64,000 nucleotides of DNA, taken from Pisaster brevispinus (Eukaryota; Echinodermata; Asteroidea; Forcipulatida; Asteriidae). This document shows positions 21,924-33,205 of the stretch, one piece after another (position 1 is the stretch's first letter; every line of letters begins with the position of its first letter). The stretch is taken from assembly GCA_023634235.1 (NCBI GenBank), contig JAMKCF010000013.1:6609827-6673826 (forward strand). Reading direction: 5' to 3'. The translations under genes and the position numbers were made by a program. Below the pieces are notes generated by a model. That model was given only the letters and a program-made list of their open reading frames with translations, searched no databases and was not told the origin of the DNA.

Positions 21924-23329
21924 AGTTATTGATAAAATTGTATTGCAAATAACCGAGAGCTCAATATTTGCTAAAAAAGCCAATGCAGGCGTTATTGGTG
22001 GATTTGTATAGATATTGATGATCATAAGAATGTACATTTTTAACGCGCGTGGTTTTTTCAAACAGATGAGAGATAAAAAGAATATTGCGAGCGAGCGATT
22101 TGGCAAGAGCTCGAGTCTACTTGGACTGTGACGTTGCAATAGAAAGGTCTGTAGCCTATAAGCAAGTCTTGCGTGTATCGAAAATGAGAAAATAACTCGA
22201 AACGAAGACTAAAATGATTTTTCTAATAATTCAAATTTTCTTTTTAAATGTTATTTATACGAAATTCTTGAAAATGATAACAATAATACTCTAGCAATTT
22301 GTTAAAAAGACAAATCAAACTTTTATGAAACTCAAATAATTTGTTACAAATTAGATTGAAATTGAGTAACCCCATTTGCCGATCAGTGACTAATTGGTGC
22401 GACCATTACGAAGGATGAATGATAACATGAACGACAATTGGGCAAAATTCTTAATTGATTACAAGTAGCCTGGAACGGAGGTCAAGTGTTATTCTCGGCT
22501 TTTCTTTGTTTACTTTCATAAATATGTTTGTTGAATCAATGAATGTATTTCATGGCTCAATTTTACTTTCCCAGCAATAAACAACATCGCTCTCACTCTC
22601 ATGAGACTTGCAAAGTTAATCCATGTTTTGTCTAATTTCTATGACAACATGGCAACTGAAGTTTGATTGTTAAAATAACGGTAGAATGGTAGACACATTA
22701 CATATTTGCCTTATTTTGTTTACTGTAACGATGAAGGGGCAGTGTGGTATACAAACTAGAGTAAAGTTTTGACGGGGCAAAAGGGGGTGCCCTATTTTTC
22801 CTAGGGGGCACTTCTGGCCAACTGTAGTTTCCGTTAGCGTTTCTCTTAAACATGCCCCTTTTCAGTGCTCTTGTTGTGACATTAACTTTAAAAAAAATCT
22901 GCCGAGAGTGTAAGAAACAAAATGTCTGCGTTGAAATGAAAAAATAATTTGACAAAAAAATTGAAATTACCATTGCCATTAAAGCTTCTAAAATGTAGCA
23001 ATTCACAGTCTGGTAATTTCACCTCAAAAGTCCAGATTTGAAGTGGGGGTAGTGGGCACGCGCCCCGCCCCCAATGAGGGCCTTACTTCTCTGGAGGATT
23101 GGTACCGGTGTTAATTTTTATAACATGTCAGCAATCTATTTGTGCAAAGCGGTAATTACCAATCTCGTGTTTTGTCTTCAAAGCACATGCGTCACATTTG
23201 TAATTCTCAAAGACCAGTATCCACACTTGATGTGACCCAACATATCCATGAAATAACAAACCTGTGAAAGTTTAAGCTCAATCGGTCGTTGGAATCAGAA
23301 GAAAAAAAGTGGGAAAACCGTGGTCATTT
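21924..23329. repeat. Duplicated 3' flank of FReD-1
   Basis: Non-coding sequence repeated after FReD-2 (31,691-33,040), and in part after FReD-4 (53,150-54,180). The nearest plain AATAAA is at 22,576-22,581, about 650 bases after the stop. It contains the AGGGGCAGTGTGGTATACAA and CTAGGGGGCACTTCTGGCC landmarks. ORFs here are not conserved between copies. Confidence 0.7.
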
Positions 23330-23445
23330 TAAGCTACTATTGAATATACCAGTCCCGTATGGAATCACTCCACAACGTGCAATATAAATCGTATTGAAAA
23401 GGCCCAGCGTGATTTTACCAGATTCATTTTAGACACATTTTGCCA
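23330..23445 (+). pseudogene. LINE reverse-transcriptase tail, short remnant
   Basis: Matches the start of the longer remnant at 54,180-54,890 (CTATTGAATAT.CCAGTC, then AAATCGTATTGAAAAGGCCCAGCGTGATTTTACCAGATTC). Here it stops after about 110 bases at TTAGACACATTTTGCC. It decays by stops and deletion. Confidence 0.55.
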
Positions 23446-23900
23446 CTTTTTGTACTCCAAACTATTATTGGATTATTATTCAAGGATTGAATAGCGTGTG
23501 TTTTTATTTTAAATGTGAGAGTGTTCCCCCGCTTTTGGCAGTATTGTTTCATGGTTTCTACCAAAGGTTCGTAGCAATGCAATTCGTTACCAACGATATA
23601 ACGTACAGGGAAATGTGTGACGTACCTAACATGGGCGTACACTACGAACGCGCCAGTATCTAAACGCTACGAGTGCGTCATGAGAGGGTTTTAACAAAAT
23701 CCTGTCCCTGGTAATACGTCACGACCACTGTATGGATTATTCATGAGTTCTCCAGAATTTCTTGCAAAATTATTATAATATTATGCACACACATACGAGT
23801 AGAAAAAAGCAAACGTTTACGCAAAGGTGATACTTTGAAACGGTTGTATTATTTCACCATAAAGGTACAATTAGATTGACAAACTGCGAGCATTTACATG
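23446..23900. other. Non-coding; displaced piece of block U
   Basis: 23,480-23,765 matches 28,560-28,850 (TTTTGGCAGTATTGTTTCATGG, CATGGGCGTACACTACGA). The single GTCATGAG at 23,677-23,684 marks an unoccupied version of the transposon target at 47,115. No gene. Confidence 0.6.
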
Positions 23901-23901
23901 T

Positions 23902-24295
23902 AGGGACACGTTGCCTCGGATTGGGCAATTCGGGCAGTTTTGTGCTGTACAAAGTGTTTTTTGTGATATGAAATATGGTCGGAAAGATATTTTAAAAGTA
24001 GAATTTAATGATTCAAACAAAATATACCTCAAAATTGTGTGATTTTTCCTTTTACTTCGTGGACTAACACAGCCCGCCATTTTGTAAGACCAAATCTTTG
24101 ACTCTACAAAATGGCAAACTGTGTTTAATAGTTCACAAAGTAAAAGGAAAACCACACAATTTCGAGGCATATTTGTTTGGATCATTATCAGTCTGATCAT
24201 TATATTCTAATTTTAAAAGATCTTTCCAAGCATATCCATTTCATAACAAACGCTTTTATATCTCAAATCGCCCAATCCGAAGGCAACGTGTCCCT
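23902..24295. mobile_element. Fold-back MITE, about 394 bp, TIR GGGACACGTTGCC
   Basis: Left GGGACACGTTGCCTCGGATT at 23,903 is mirrored by AATCCGAAGGCAACGTGTCCC ending at 24,294. The inverted arms extend inward (AAATATACCTCAAAATTGTG / ACAATTTCGAGGCATATTTG and AAAGTAAAAGGAAAA pairs), so nearly the whole element is self-complementary. ORFs inside are by-products of the palindrome. Confidence 0.85.
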
Positions 24296-24369
24296 TTAAC
24301 ATTCCAAATCATAGATTGTATTATGTATTTTACCAGTACTGTATCTTCACTCCTCAAAGTACGTGTTCA

Positions 24370-24662
24370 TTACACTTTAAAAACATAAGGGTTTCCAGCA
24401 TCTGTGGGGATAGTCTTGCCCGATGTGGTAATAATCAATCCCCCTCTGCTAAAAATGCGCTCTACCGGGGCACTGCTGGCTGGCACACACAGGATGCTCT
24501 TGGTGAGGGCCATAACAGTGATGTTGTGCCACAGAACTCACTGAATTTCGGCGACTTGGATTTGCAAAACTTGCAGCTGGCTCTGTGCTTTCTTTTCCCT
24601 TTCTCTTCAAATTCCTCGTGGTCGACATAACCAAAGCGAATGATCCGGGAATTTGCAGACAT
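24370..24662 (-). pseudogene. Internally deleted hAT transposase (BED finger joined to C-terminal dimerisation domain)
   Basis: The minus strand opens with ATG at 24,662 and a short peptide with EEKGKRKHRASCKFC, which looks like the start of a BED-type zinc finger. A second minus-strand frame then reads SILCVPASSAPVERIFS followed by RGGLII. This is the signature of the hAT-family C-terminal dimerisation domain, and the frame ends at a TAA (24,370-24,372). The catalytic middle of a hAT transposase (normally several hundred residues) is missing and the two parts are in different frames. From family knowledge hAT enzymes move DNA elements with 8-bp target duplications. This copy cannot encode an enzyme. 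Terminal repeats of the element were not located. Confidence 0.7.
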
Positions 24663-24984
24663 TTTGCAGTTAATCAGCAGTGCTTACTTAAAATATCAGA
24701 TGAGACATGAAAACCTCGTGAACTATATGATCACCAATAGAACGCACTGTGCGCATGCGATTAATATTAAGACTGGTTTCCAAAGCATTCGTATCTAAAT
24801 ACATTGGGCTGGTTTCTATGCCGCGTCATCACTTTCGGTAATGCAGTAACGAGCACGTTAGTTGTTTCTTTTGCGCTCTTAAAGTATGCGCAATTTCGTT
24901 CCGCGAAACCTCAGGAGTCCGCTTCAGTAATTGTATTTTTTCACAAGATAATTTTTTTTGAACGGTAAATGGTGGGAAATTTGA

Positions 24985-25155
24985 GTAGAAACTGGCGGCC
25001 TCGAACCGGCCTCGGCTTATTCTTCGAGGCCAGAAGGTGCCGAGGCCAAGGCCAAGACCGAGTCATGACAAGGGGAGGCCGAGGCCGAGACCAAGGCCGT
25101 CCAAAGTCGGCCTCGAGACCGGCCTCGAGGCCGAGGCCGGCCTCGAGACCTCCAA
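24985..25155. repeat. GC-rich GGCCTCGAGGCC-type simple repeat
   Basis: About 170 bases of GGCC(T/G)(C/A)(G/A)-type hexamers and heptamers (CCGAGGCCAAGGCC, GGCCTCGAGGCCGAGG) in an AT-rich setting. It is rich in short palindromes and CpG. ORFs across it encode RPRPRP- or SASRPASRP-like peptides by composition only. Confidence 0.85.
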
Positions 25156-26159
25156 CACTGCAAACTATTATTGCATCATATTATCGAAGAGAAATACACA
25201 CACCGTTTATTTACAATAAATGCTTCACTATTGGGAAAGCTGACAAAAAGAGTATATTTTCGGATCGAGTGGTAATAATTTAGGTAAGGGGATAGATTTT
25301 GTTATCCCTTGTTCCTTAAACCCAGCTGAAAAGAAAAGAACTTATTTTCCCTCATTGTTCCTCAAACCCAGCTGAAAAAAGGAGGGGATAGTTTTGTAAC
25401 CACAACAAAATACGCAATGTATGCTAAAAAATAACTGAAATTCATTCATATTGACATTGTTAGCCTTGCAAAATTAAACTTATTTGTTATATCTACAGCA
25501 TGTTTTTCACAATTTGGAGGAGAAAATAGAAAGCTAAAAATATCTAGATTTAAAATCCTGTTTCGATAGCAATTCTCGGACTACAACGATAATTTTAAGC
25601 TGTAAGTTTGAAAATTAACCTAAAATGTAAATTTGCAGTTAAAAAATGAACCTGTTCTGTGTGTATTGTATAATAGCTGACGTTATTGCAAACGTCTTTT
25701 TAGTTTAATATATGATTACTGTAGTTTAAAATGTCGCAACTATTTTTAAAACTAATATCATGTCAGATTTAAAAGGACAGCTGTTTTATCAAAAGCATGA
25801 AAAGACAGTTGAAAGTTTTCCGAAATGAATGCTACTGTAATCAAAGCAAGTCCAATTTGACAAATAAAAACGTGTTATGCACAATTGCTATATAGTTCAC
25901 TCAATTATATTGGAAGATTGCTTCACCATAAATTAATGGAAAAGAAAAAAAAAACATCTATAAAGATGTTTTCATTTTGATCAGCGTCCACGGTCCATAA
26001 AATCCGGCTTTCACTAAAAAATCCCCGAAGTCATGGTTAATTCATAAAGTTGTCTTGACATATTATCACGGATAGGAATGTGTGTGCGTTGCAGCCGCAG
26101 TACCCCAATAATATACATTTCGCTGGTACTTTTTTGGGGGGAGGCTGTCGTTTTTGTTA
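25156..26159. repeat. Segmentally duplicated block 'S' (copy 1)
   Basis: Non-coding; recurs at 33,215-34,210 and 54,990-56,200. It starts TATTGCATCATATTATCGAAG and contains two degenerate copies of a TTATCCCTTGTT...CAAACCCAGCTGAAAA unit (25,290-25,385). It ends with GGATAGGAATGTGTGTGC near 26,090. Confidence 0.75.
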
Positions 26160-26740
26160 AGTTGTTGTTTTAAGAAACATGTCAGTTTTTGCTCTTTCAC
26201 TAACAGCGATGGAACAACGGTGTCTTTAATCCTCTCGCCATGAGCCGAGTGTTTTGATGCCAACAGTTTATAGTCAAGGCAACGGTCAACGTTCGAGCTT
26301 CTATAATCGATTTCGTCTTAAAGTCAGTTTGATAAATCGTGCGGTTTTGTAATGACCAGAACGATACCTCTTTTACGTTTGAATAAAGAGCAGCATCTGT
26401 GGACGTCTAAATACCCTTGGCTTAAAAAGGGAACTGAGATTTAAAAAAATTAATTAAAAAAAGAAGAAAAAAATAAAAATCTTTTACAAGGCCTTGGCCT
26501 ATAGGAGATTTCATTTTACATGGCAATGTTTCAGTAAGCCGTTTGTATAATCTATCCATCAGGAGGGGCCTCCAGCAGAACTGGTAATAATTACTGCATA
26601 GACGCATGGGCTATTGCAACGAAAATGACCACAGCTAATTATTATGGAATAGGAAATAGACCTTTATTATGACGACCTATCTTAGCGTCTCAAGACTAGC
26701 ATAAACAAACTGATCTCTACTCATCACCGATCTCAAAATT
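26160..26740. repeat. Block 'T' (copy 2)
   Basis: Matches 15,085-15,560 and 34,215-34,740 (CTCTCGCCATGAGCCGAGTG, CCTTGGCCTATAGGAGATTT). Non-coding. Confidence 0.75.
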
Positions 26741-27119
26741 GTTCTCTCTGTCAAAAAGAAACAAAAAATAAACAAACTAGCTGCTCCCTTTCCGATTTTT
26801 ACACTAGTGTTTTTCCCTCTGTTAGTGGCGTCCTGAAAGGTTCCCTGCAAAAAAAGAAAGAAAAGGTGGGGTGGGGGGGGGGGGGGGGTCGTCGAGTGTT
26901 CCGGAGTTGTATGCTTCATGGTGTGTGTGTGGATTATTGTATTTTTAATGTTTAGGAACCAATTAACTACATAAACTCAATGGGGCTTAAATTATTTTGT
27001 TCTTGCAACCTCGGTTTAGTTCCTCCCGATTGAAAAGGGGATGAGTGAATCGTGAACATGTTCTGTTCTCTAAAGATTTCTTACCCCTGTGACAACAAAC
27101 CTCGAGCGATTTTTGCCTT
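26741..27119. other. Non-coding, with degenerate block K' and a poly-G run
   Basis: 26,791-26,846 is a decayed reverse complement of block K. A long G-run follows at about 26,866-26,888. No gene. Confidence 0.5.
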
Positions 27120-27790
27120 AACTCCATATTACACCTAGCCTAGTGCGTGCTGGAGAATGATTTAAGACAGTTCGGTATTATTTGGCATGAGAGATATCTG
27201 CCTCAGTTGGACATAAATCACCCCATAGTGAGTTCGCGGTTATGACGTCATCGATGACGAACTCTTCACCACCAGACTGACCTTTGTTGACTGAGGTACA
27301 TCTTTGTCCTTAATGATCCCCGACCACAGCTGCAGTCGCACAGTCCATGGATTTTTTTTAACGTACATTTAACAGAACGAGCTCTTATGTACATATAAGT
27401 ATTGTCCCTGATTATAAACAAAACAAGACCCCCAACCCCCCCCAAAAAAACCCCCCCAAACCCCCCCCCCAAAACAAACAACAACAACAACAACAACGAA
27501 CACAGCTATATTATAATTTGTATGATTGTGTTAATTTATTAATTACTCTTAATTAAAGTCATCGCTGCTGTTTTTGTAGTTATATTATCTTTTCAAATAA
27601 ATGATGTGACTGTGATGACGTTTAGCCGACATATTTTAGTATTTTATTGGTCTTTGCTGGAACCGTGCAGGGCGCCGTCAACGGCGGGACAAAACACTAG
27701 TTCAAAAATCGAAGAAGGTGGGAATAGATTTCCAAATCAAATAAACAAAAACATTAGGAGGAAAACTTCACAGTTATGATCAAATAGTAA
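27120..27790 (+). repeat. Left inverted arm (J' and K), copy 2
   Basis: 27,170-27,310 is the reverse complement of 20,160-20,330 (TGACGTCATCGATGACGA, CCAGACTGACCTTTGTTG). 27,540-27,790 matches 15,830-16,080 including CAGGGCGCCGTCAACGGCGG. Between them is a C-rich tract (27,429-27,470). Confidence 0.7.
27429..27470 (-). repeat. C-rich tract with four or more C-runs
   Basis: C-runs of 5 to 10 bases are separated by 2-7 A. The minus strand therefore has at least four G-runs of 5 or more within 42 bases, a textbook G-quadruplex-capable composition. Long homopolymers are also error-prone in assemblies. Confidence 0.8.
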
Positions 27791-29040
27791 CTAGCCAAAC
27801 GCAAAGTAAACAAAGATAAAAAGTCCAATAAGTTGGAGTGATTTCCGAATGGTAAGCAAATCTTTCAGTTCAAAACAGCCATTGAGCATCATTATCAAAA
27901 TCAATAACCGCCTTCCTGAAAAGCTACCAATGACGTCCTTGTATACGGCATTTTCGATTGTATAAGACAAAAGGGAGAGAGAATTTACCCCCTGTCTCCC
28001 GCAGACGCTGGTCCTTAATATATTGAGCATTTTAGAAGATCGTTTTTGGCTACTAAAACAAATCACACGATGTTTCAAACTGAATTGAAAAAAACCCCCC
28101 AAACAATCGAATCAAGAATGCCGACCGTTGCAGGCCTGGTAAATCATTCTTGAAAGGGCAAGGGCACCAAGGCGTTTTCTCCTTGGTAACGGGCACCTCT
28201 ATGAGGAAATTGTAAGTTTCAAGGGGCACCATGACAATGACCAGGGGCAACGGAGAGGATTGCTTCCGTTGCCTCAGTGAAGTATCGGGCCTTATGTTAT
28301 GATAAACTGTCGGCAAAACATTTATTTTCGTGTCAAATCAGTTGAATGAACGCCTTTACAATGCAGTCTGTCACAGTGCACGCCTATCGTTACCACTACC
28401 TAAAGAATTTTGGCTTGCATATGGCATCACGAGCTCAAACAGCGCCCTCATTGAGGTAAAAGAAAGAACTCTAGCCTACTGTTGGCTCAGCCCCAGCGGT
28501 CTTGAAGGCAACGGGGAGAGCAAAGACTAATTGGATTCACGTCCATGGTAACTGGCATTTCAAGGATTGATCAGCGTGTGCTTTTATTTTAAATGTGAGA
28601 GTGCTCCCCGCTTTTGGCAGTATTGTTTCATGGTTTCTACCAAAGGTTCATAGCAATGCAATTCGTAATCAACGATAACGTACAGGAAAATGTGTGACGT
28701 ACCTAACATGGGCGTACACTACGAGCGCGCCAGTATCTAAACGCTACGAGTGTGTCATGAGGGTTTCAACAAAATCCTGTCCCTGGTAATACGTCACGAC
28801 CACTGTATGAATTATTCATGAGTTCTCCAGAATTTCTTGCAAAAGCCAGGATTTCTTGGCCGTGGAATGCTGATCAAAATAAATCAGTGGCGCAACGGGG
28901 GAGGGGGAGGGGGCTGCGGAGGGTGGGTGGGGGGGGGGGGGGGAGTTGCGGAGCTTGGGGGTACGTGCCTCCATGGTTTCCGTGGCCCACTCGGGTGCCC
29001 GCCCCGAAATCTGGACTTTTGAGATTAAAAGTAACAAGAG
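27791..29040. repeat. Block 'U' (copy 2) with poly-G tract
   Basis: Duplicate of 16,081-17,100, somewhat longer because it keeps 28,120-28,260 and 28,610-28,790. G-runs lie at 28,898-28,944. A single GTCATGAG at 28,754-28,761 is the unoccupied equivalent of the transposon insertion site in the fourth cassette. Confidence 0.75.
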
Positions 29041-30480
29041 TAAAAGGTTACAGGGTATAAGCTAAAATGTAATAACTTGATAATTTCAATGTGTTTAAAA
29101 CTGCTTTTCTGTTTTCATTTCCACCCAGTCGATGTATTTTTTTTTAATTCTCACGTCAGATTGTCTCATAAAGGAATAATAAATGGCAAGACAAGAGCCT
29201 TAAAAGGGACTTACTCAAGACAAATGCAAACAGAAACTTCAATTTTAATTGGCTATGGATGTGTGTTGCTTATTACAACAAGTATCGGTATTTCAAACAA
29301 CATGTTTAAAGAGGTGGTAGGATATTAAAGATACAGACTACCGGTGTCAATGGGGATTTTGCCCCACGATGTGTGTGTCCTCGTACGGGAAACTATCAAG
29401 GGCTGAAGAAAGTTGAGTCAAAAGAGGGCGCTATCAGACGAAAATGCTACACATTTCACTACTATGGGGAACAAAATCATCCCTGCTACACCAGATTTCA
29501 TGTCAATTTGACGATCAAAATAATGTAAATGTGACGTTGCTACTCGCGACACAAATCACCGTTGCTGTACTTGATCATGGCAGCCAAAACAAGTTTTCAT
29601 TTTTTTTACATGCACGAAAACCCTAGCAAAGATTAAGCCATTATTTTTTGGTGTTTGAACTAAAACCAGCTCATCGGGTGCTGATTTAAAATGTTGGTTG
29701 AAGGGTTAATTTCAAAATTGAAAACTAGAAAACAAAACTGAGATGAAAAATTTTAAATGTCAACTTTGTTTTCGCTGAGTTACTCTGAAATTAGACCTAC
29801 TCTTATTAGAAAACTAGCGCAAAAAAATAGATTTTCACTTAAAAACAAAGCGTCTTTCCCCAATTTTAATAACCTCAGAGTGTTTTTTTAAATGTTAGTT
29901 GTTTGTTTGTATTTATTTATTTACTTGTTAATTTTATTTAGAACATCGCGCATTATACACGTATAAGAAAGTTCGGGTACTAACCTTTAGTCAATTTGCA
30001 ATTTAAATTACACATGCGTAGACTGTGTTTCACTCGAACGCATCTAGTCGATTGACTCGACCAAGTTTGGCAACAAGGCGACGTAACGAACATAAACACG
30101 TCATAATAAATTTGCTAAAGTTCCTGTACATCAAACAATAATTTGCCAAGGTAATAATAATAGTTTTCTTATTGATTGGCATATTTTATAGGCAAAAACC
30201 TACAATATCGTAAAACCACTAGTCTAGGTTATGAGATTTTGTTAAAATTAACTGTGCGTGTGATTACAAAATTGTACAAAACTGTCTTTGTCACGTGACT
30301 TAACCGCCATCTTGAAAACATGACGTAACTCCGTGAGTTGACTTTCGGACCAGGCTGATCCATTTTGACTAGCTAGTTAACCAATGAACGTTGGAGTGAC
30401 ATCCAGATCGACTATGGTAAAGTCTAGTCGACTCGCTCAAGTCACCCACCTAAACTTGGTCTAAAATCACTGCGCCGTGT
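29041..30480. repeat. Long upstream flank of a FReD cassette (copy 2)
   Basis: Near-identical to 17,101-18,580 and 49,560-51,000, with scattered substitutions and small indels. Non-coding. Confidence 0.8.
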
Positions 30481-30490
30481 TGCAAAATTA

Positions 30491-30677
30491 TGACGTAAAT
30501 CAGATCTCTGTCTGTGATTGGTCGGAACGTGTTCAAGGGGCGTACACAGTCTTGAGTCGTGTTCCTGTTTAGTCGCGCAACGGCGGCACTCGTCTTCAGC
30601 GACAACGGATAATTTCCACACTGGTTTATGACGAGAGCCTCGAGAACAACACATACTAGATTCCTCATCTCCCAAGG
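30491..30677 (+). promoter_or_regulatory. FReD-2 promoter block
   Basis: TGACGTAA (30,491-30,498) and the inverted CCAAT box ATTGG (30,517-30,521) precede the shared GGGGCGTACACAGTC and CGCGCAACGGCGGCACTC blocks. The promoter is as complete as those of the intact genes, although the gene is frameshifted. Confidence 0.55.
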
Positions 30678-31690
30678 ATGGAGGAAATAACCAACGTTCT
30701 CACCCACCTTGAACGGTTGAAATTTAAAATCTGTCTGACTTTACTTCTTGGACTGGTTTCACTGAACGGCTCCCAAGCCAATCTCGACCGTGTTTTTTCG
30801 CAGCTAACCATCGATCTCTCGAGAGTGTCAATTTCTTAGTGAAGAAGTTCAGTTCAGCTGTGCTCTGTGTGAGTTACTGTCACTCTGAACATGAACGCAA
30901 ATCAGTGAACTACCGTCTAAAAGATCAACGATGTGAGCTGAATAATGCCACCAAAGACCAATATCCTGATAACTTTGTCGACGAGTATGGCAAGGTATAC
31001 TATGACGATGATGTCAACACCCCTCACTCCTCCCTGTTCGGTTGTAACGAGCTCCTTGATGCAGGTTTTGAGAGCGGTATCTACACTATCTTTCCCAGTG
31101 GGTTCCCAGAGGGTCTCAGGGTCTACTGTGACATGACAACCACTGGAGGAGGATGGATCGTCATTCAAAGGCGCCTAGATGGGAGCGTTGACTTCTACCG
31201 GGACTGGGCGGACTACCGGGCAGGTTTTGGCAACTTGACTGGTGAGTTTTGGCTCGGAAACGATTACCTATGCGCCTTGACCGAATCGGAAGGGACATGG
31301 CAGTTCCGCGCTGAAATAGAAGACTGGGACGGCGAAAAAGTTTGGTCAGAGTACGGTGTTTTTCGAGTGTACGGAGATAACTTTAAGCTCGATTGCGATG
31401 AACAAATCGGTATGTCAGCGCACACCAACAGAGCTCTACTTATATTCAATCAACAGTACGATGATATGTCACTCAGCACAGAGGACAGGGACAATGACAT
31501 CGAACCCGATGAAGACTGTGCCCAAGAACGCAAAGGAGGCTGGTGGTATGGCGATTGCTATAATGCTAATTTAAACGGTGTGTATTATAACGGACCTATG
31601 GTAGCTATTGATGGGGTAGTAGTGTACAGTTGGAAGAATGGTTATCACACAGTGAAATCATGTAGCATGAAAATTCGCCGTGTAGTGTAA
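30678..31690 (+). pseudogene. FReD-2: frameshifted PAN plus fibrinogen gene
   Basis: The ATG and signal peptide are present (MEEITNVLTHLERLKFKICL...). After the codons for NLDR, where FReD-1 and FReD-4 have GTAC before a T6 run, this copy has GTG. One base is lost and translation runs into TAG at codon 54. The downstream frame is otherwise open and undamaged from about 30,820 to the stop at 31,688-31,690. It has all PAN and fibrinogen-domain cysteines and the calcium loop STEDRDND. Its C-terminal third is of the FReD-1 type (LDCDEQ, NQQYDDMS). Without the first ATG there is no early in-frame start and no signal peptide. It may be a recent pseudogene or an assembly error; the lack of other damage favours a very recent event or an error. 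Confidence 0.8.
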
Positions 31691-33039
31691 AGTTATTGAT
31701 GAAAATTGTATTGCGAAATAACCGAGAGCTCAATATTTACTGAAAAGCCAATGCAGGCGTTATTGGTGGATTTGTATAGATATTGATGAGGTATGTACAT
31801 ATTTAACGCGCGTGTGTTTTTCAAACAGATGAGAGATAAAAAGAATATTGCGAGCGAGCGACTTGGCAAGTCTTGCGTGTATTGAAAATGAGAAAATAAC
31901 TCGAAACGAAGACTACAATGATTTTTCTAATAATTCAAATTTTCTTTTTAAATGTTATTTATACGAAATTCTTGAAAATGATAACAATAATACTCTAGCA
32001 ATTTGTTAAAAAGACAAATCAAACTTTTATGAAATACAAATAATTTGTTACAAATTAGATTGAAATTGAGAGAATCCCATTTGCCGATCAGGGACTAATT
32101 TGTGCGAACATTACATAGGATGAATGATAACATAAACGACAATTGGGCAACATTCTAAATTGATTACAAGTAGCCTGAAACGGAGGTCAAGTCTTATTCT
32201 CGGCTTTTACTTTGTTTACTTTCATAAATATGTTTGTTGAATGAATGAATGTATTTCATGGCTCAATTTAACTTTCCCAGCAATAAACAACATCGCTCTC
32301 ACTCTCATGAGACTTGCAAAGTTAATCCATGTTTTGTCTAATTTCTATGGCAACAGGCCAACTGAAGTTTATGATTTAAATTACGGTAGAATGGTAGACA
32401 CATTAAATATTTGCCTTATTTTGTTTACTGTAACGATGAAGGGGCAGTGTGGTATACAAACTAGAGTCACATTTTTACGGGGCAAAAGGGTGTGCACTAT
32501 TTTTCCTAGGGGGCACTTCTGGCCAACTGTAGTTTCCGTTAGCGTTTCTCTTAAACATGCCCTTTTAAGTGCTCTTGTTGTGACGTTAACTTAAAAACAA
32601 AATCTGCCGAGAGTGTAAACAAACCCCAAATGCCTGCGTTGAAATGAAAAAATAGTTTTACAAAACATTGAAATTACAATTGTCATTAAAGCTTCTAAAT
32701 TGTAGTAACTCACAGTCTGGTAATTTCATCTCAAAAGTCCAGATTTGAAGTGGGGGTAGTGTGCACGTGCCCCCGCCCCCAATGAGGGTCTTACTTCTCT
32801 GGAGGATTGGTACCGGTGTTAATTTGTATAACATGTCAGCAATCAGATTGAATCTATTTGTGCAAAGCGTTAATTACCAATCCCGTGTTTTGTCTTCGAA
32901 GCACATGCGTCACATTAGTAATTCTCAAAGATTGATTATCCACACTTGATGTGACCCAACATATCCATGAAATAACAAACCTGTGAAAGTTTAAGCTCAA
33001 TCGGTCGTTGGAGTCAAAAGAAAAAAAGTGGGAAAAACT
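31691..33039. repeat. Duplicated 3' flank of FReD-2
   Basis: Matches the flank of FReD-1 (21,924-23,329) closely. Non-coding. Confidence 0.7.
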
Positions 33040-33205
33040 GTGGACATTTTAAGCTTTCTTACCAGCTTTATCTAGCACTCTGTAGACCGACTATTGAATA
33101 TGCCAGTCCGATATATGGGACCACCCCAAAAAGTGCAATATAAATCGTACTGAAAAGGCCCAGCGTGGTTTTAACAGATTCATTTTAGACACATTTTGCC
33201 ACATT
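33040..33205 (+). pseudogene. LINE reverse-transcriptase tail remnant (copy in cassette 2)
   Basis: Same stretch as 54,180-54,320: CAGCTTTATCTAGCACTCTGTAG through AAGGCCCAGCGTGGTTTTAACAGATTC, then TTAGACACATTTTGCC. Stops and shifts are present. Confidence 0.55.

Noticed and set aside
30678..31690. Programmed frameshift in FReD-2
   Set aside because: No other copy has it, there is no slippery site with a downstream structure, and the change is a plain one-base loss.
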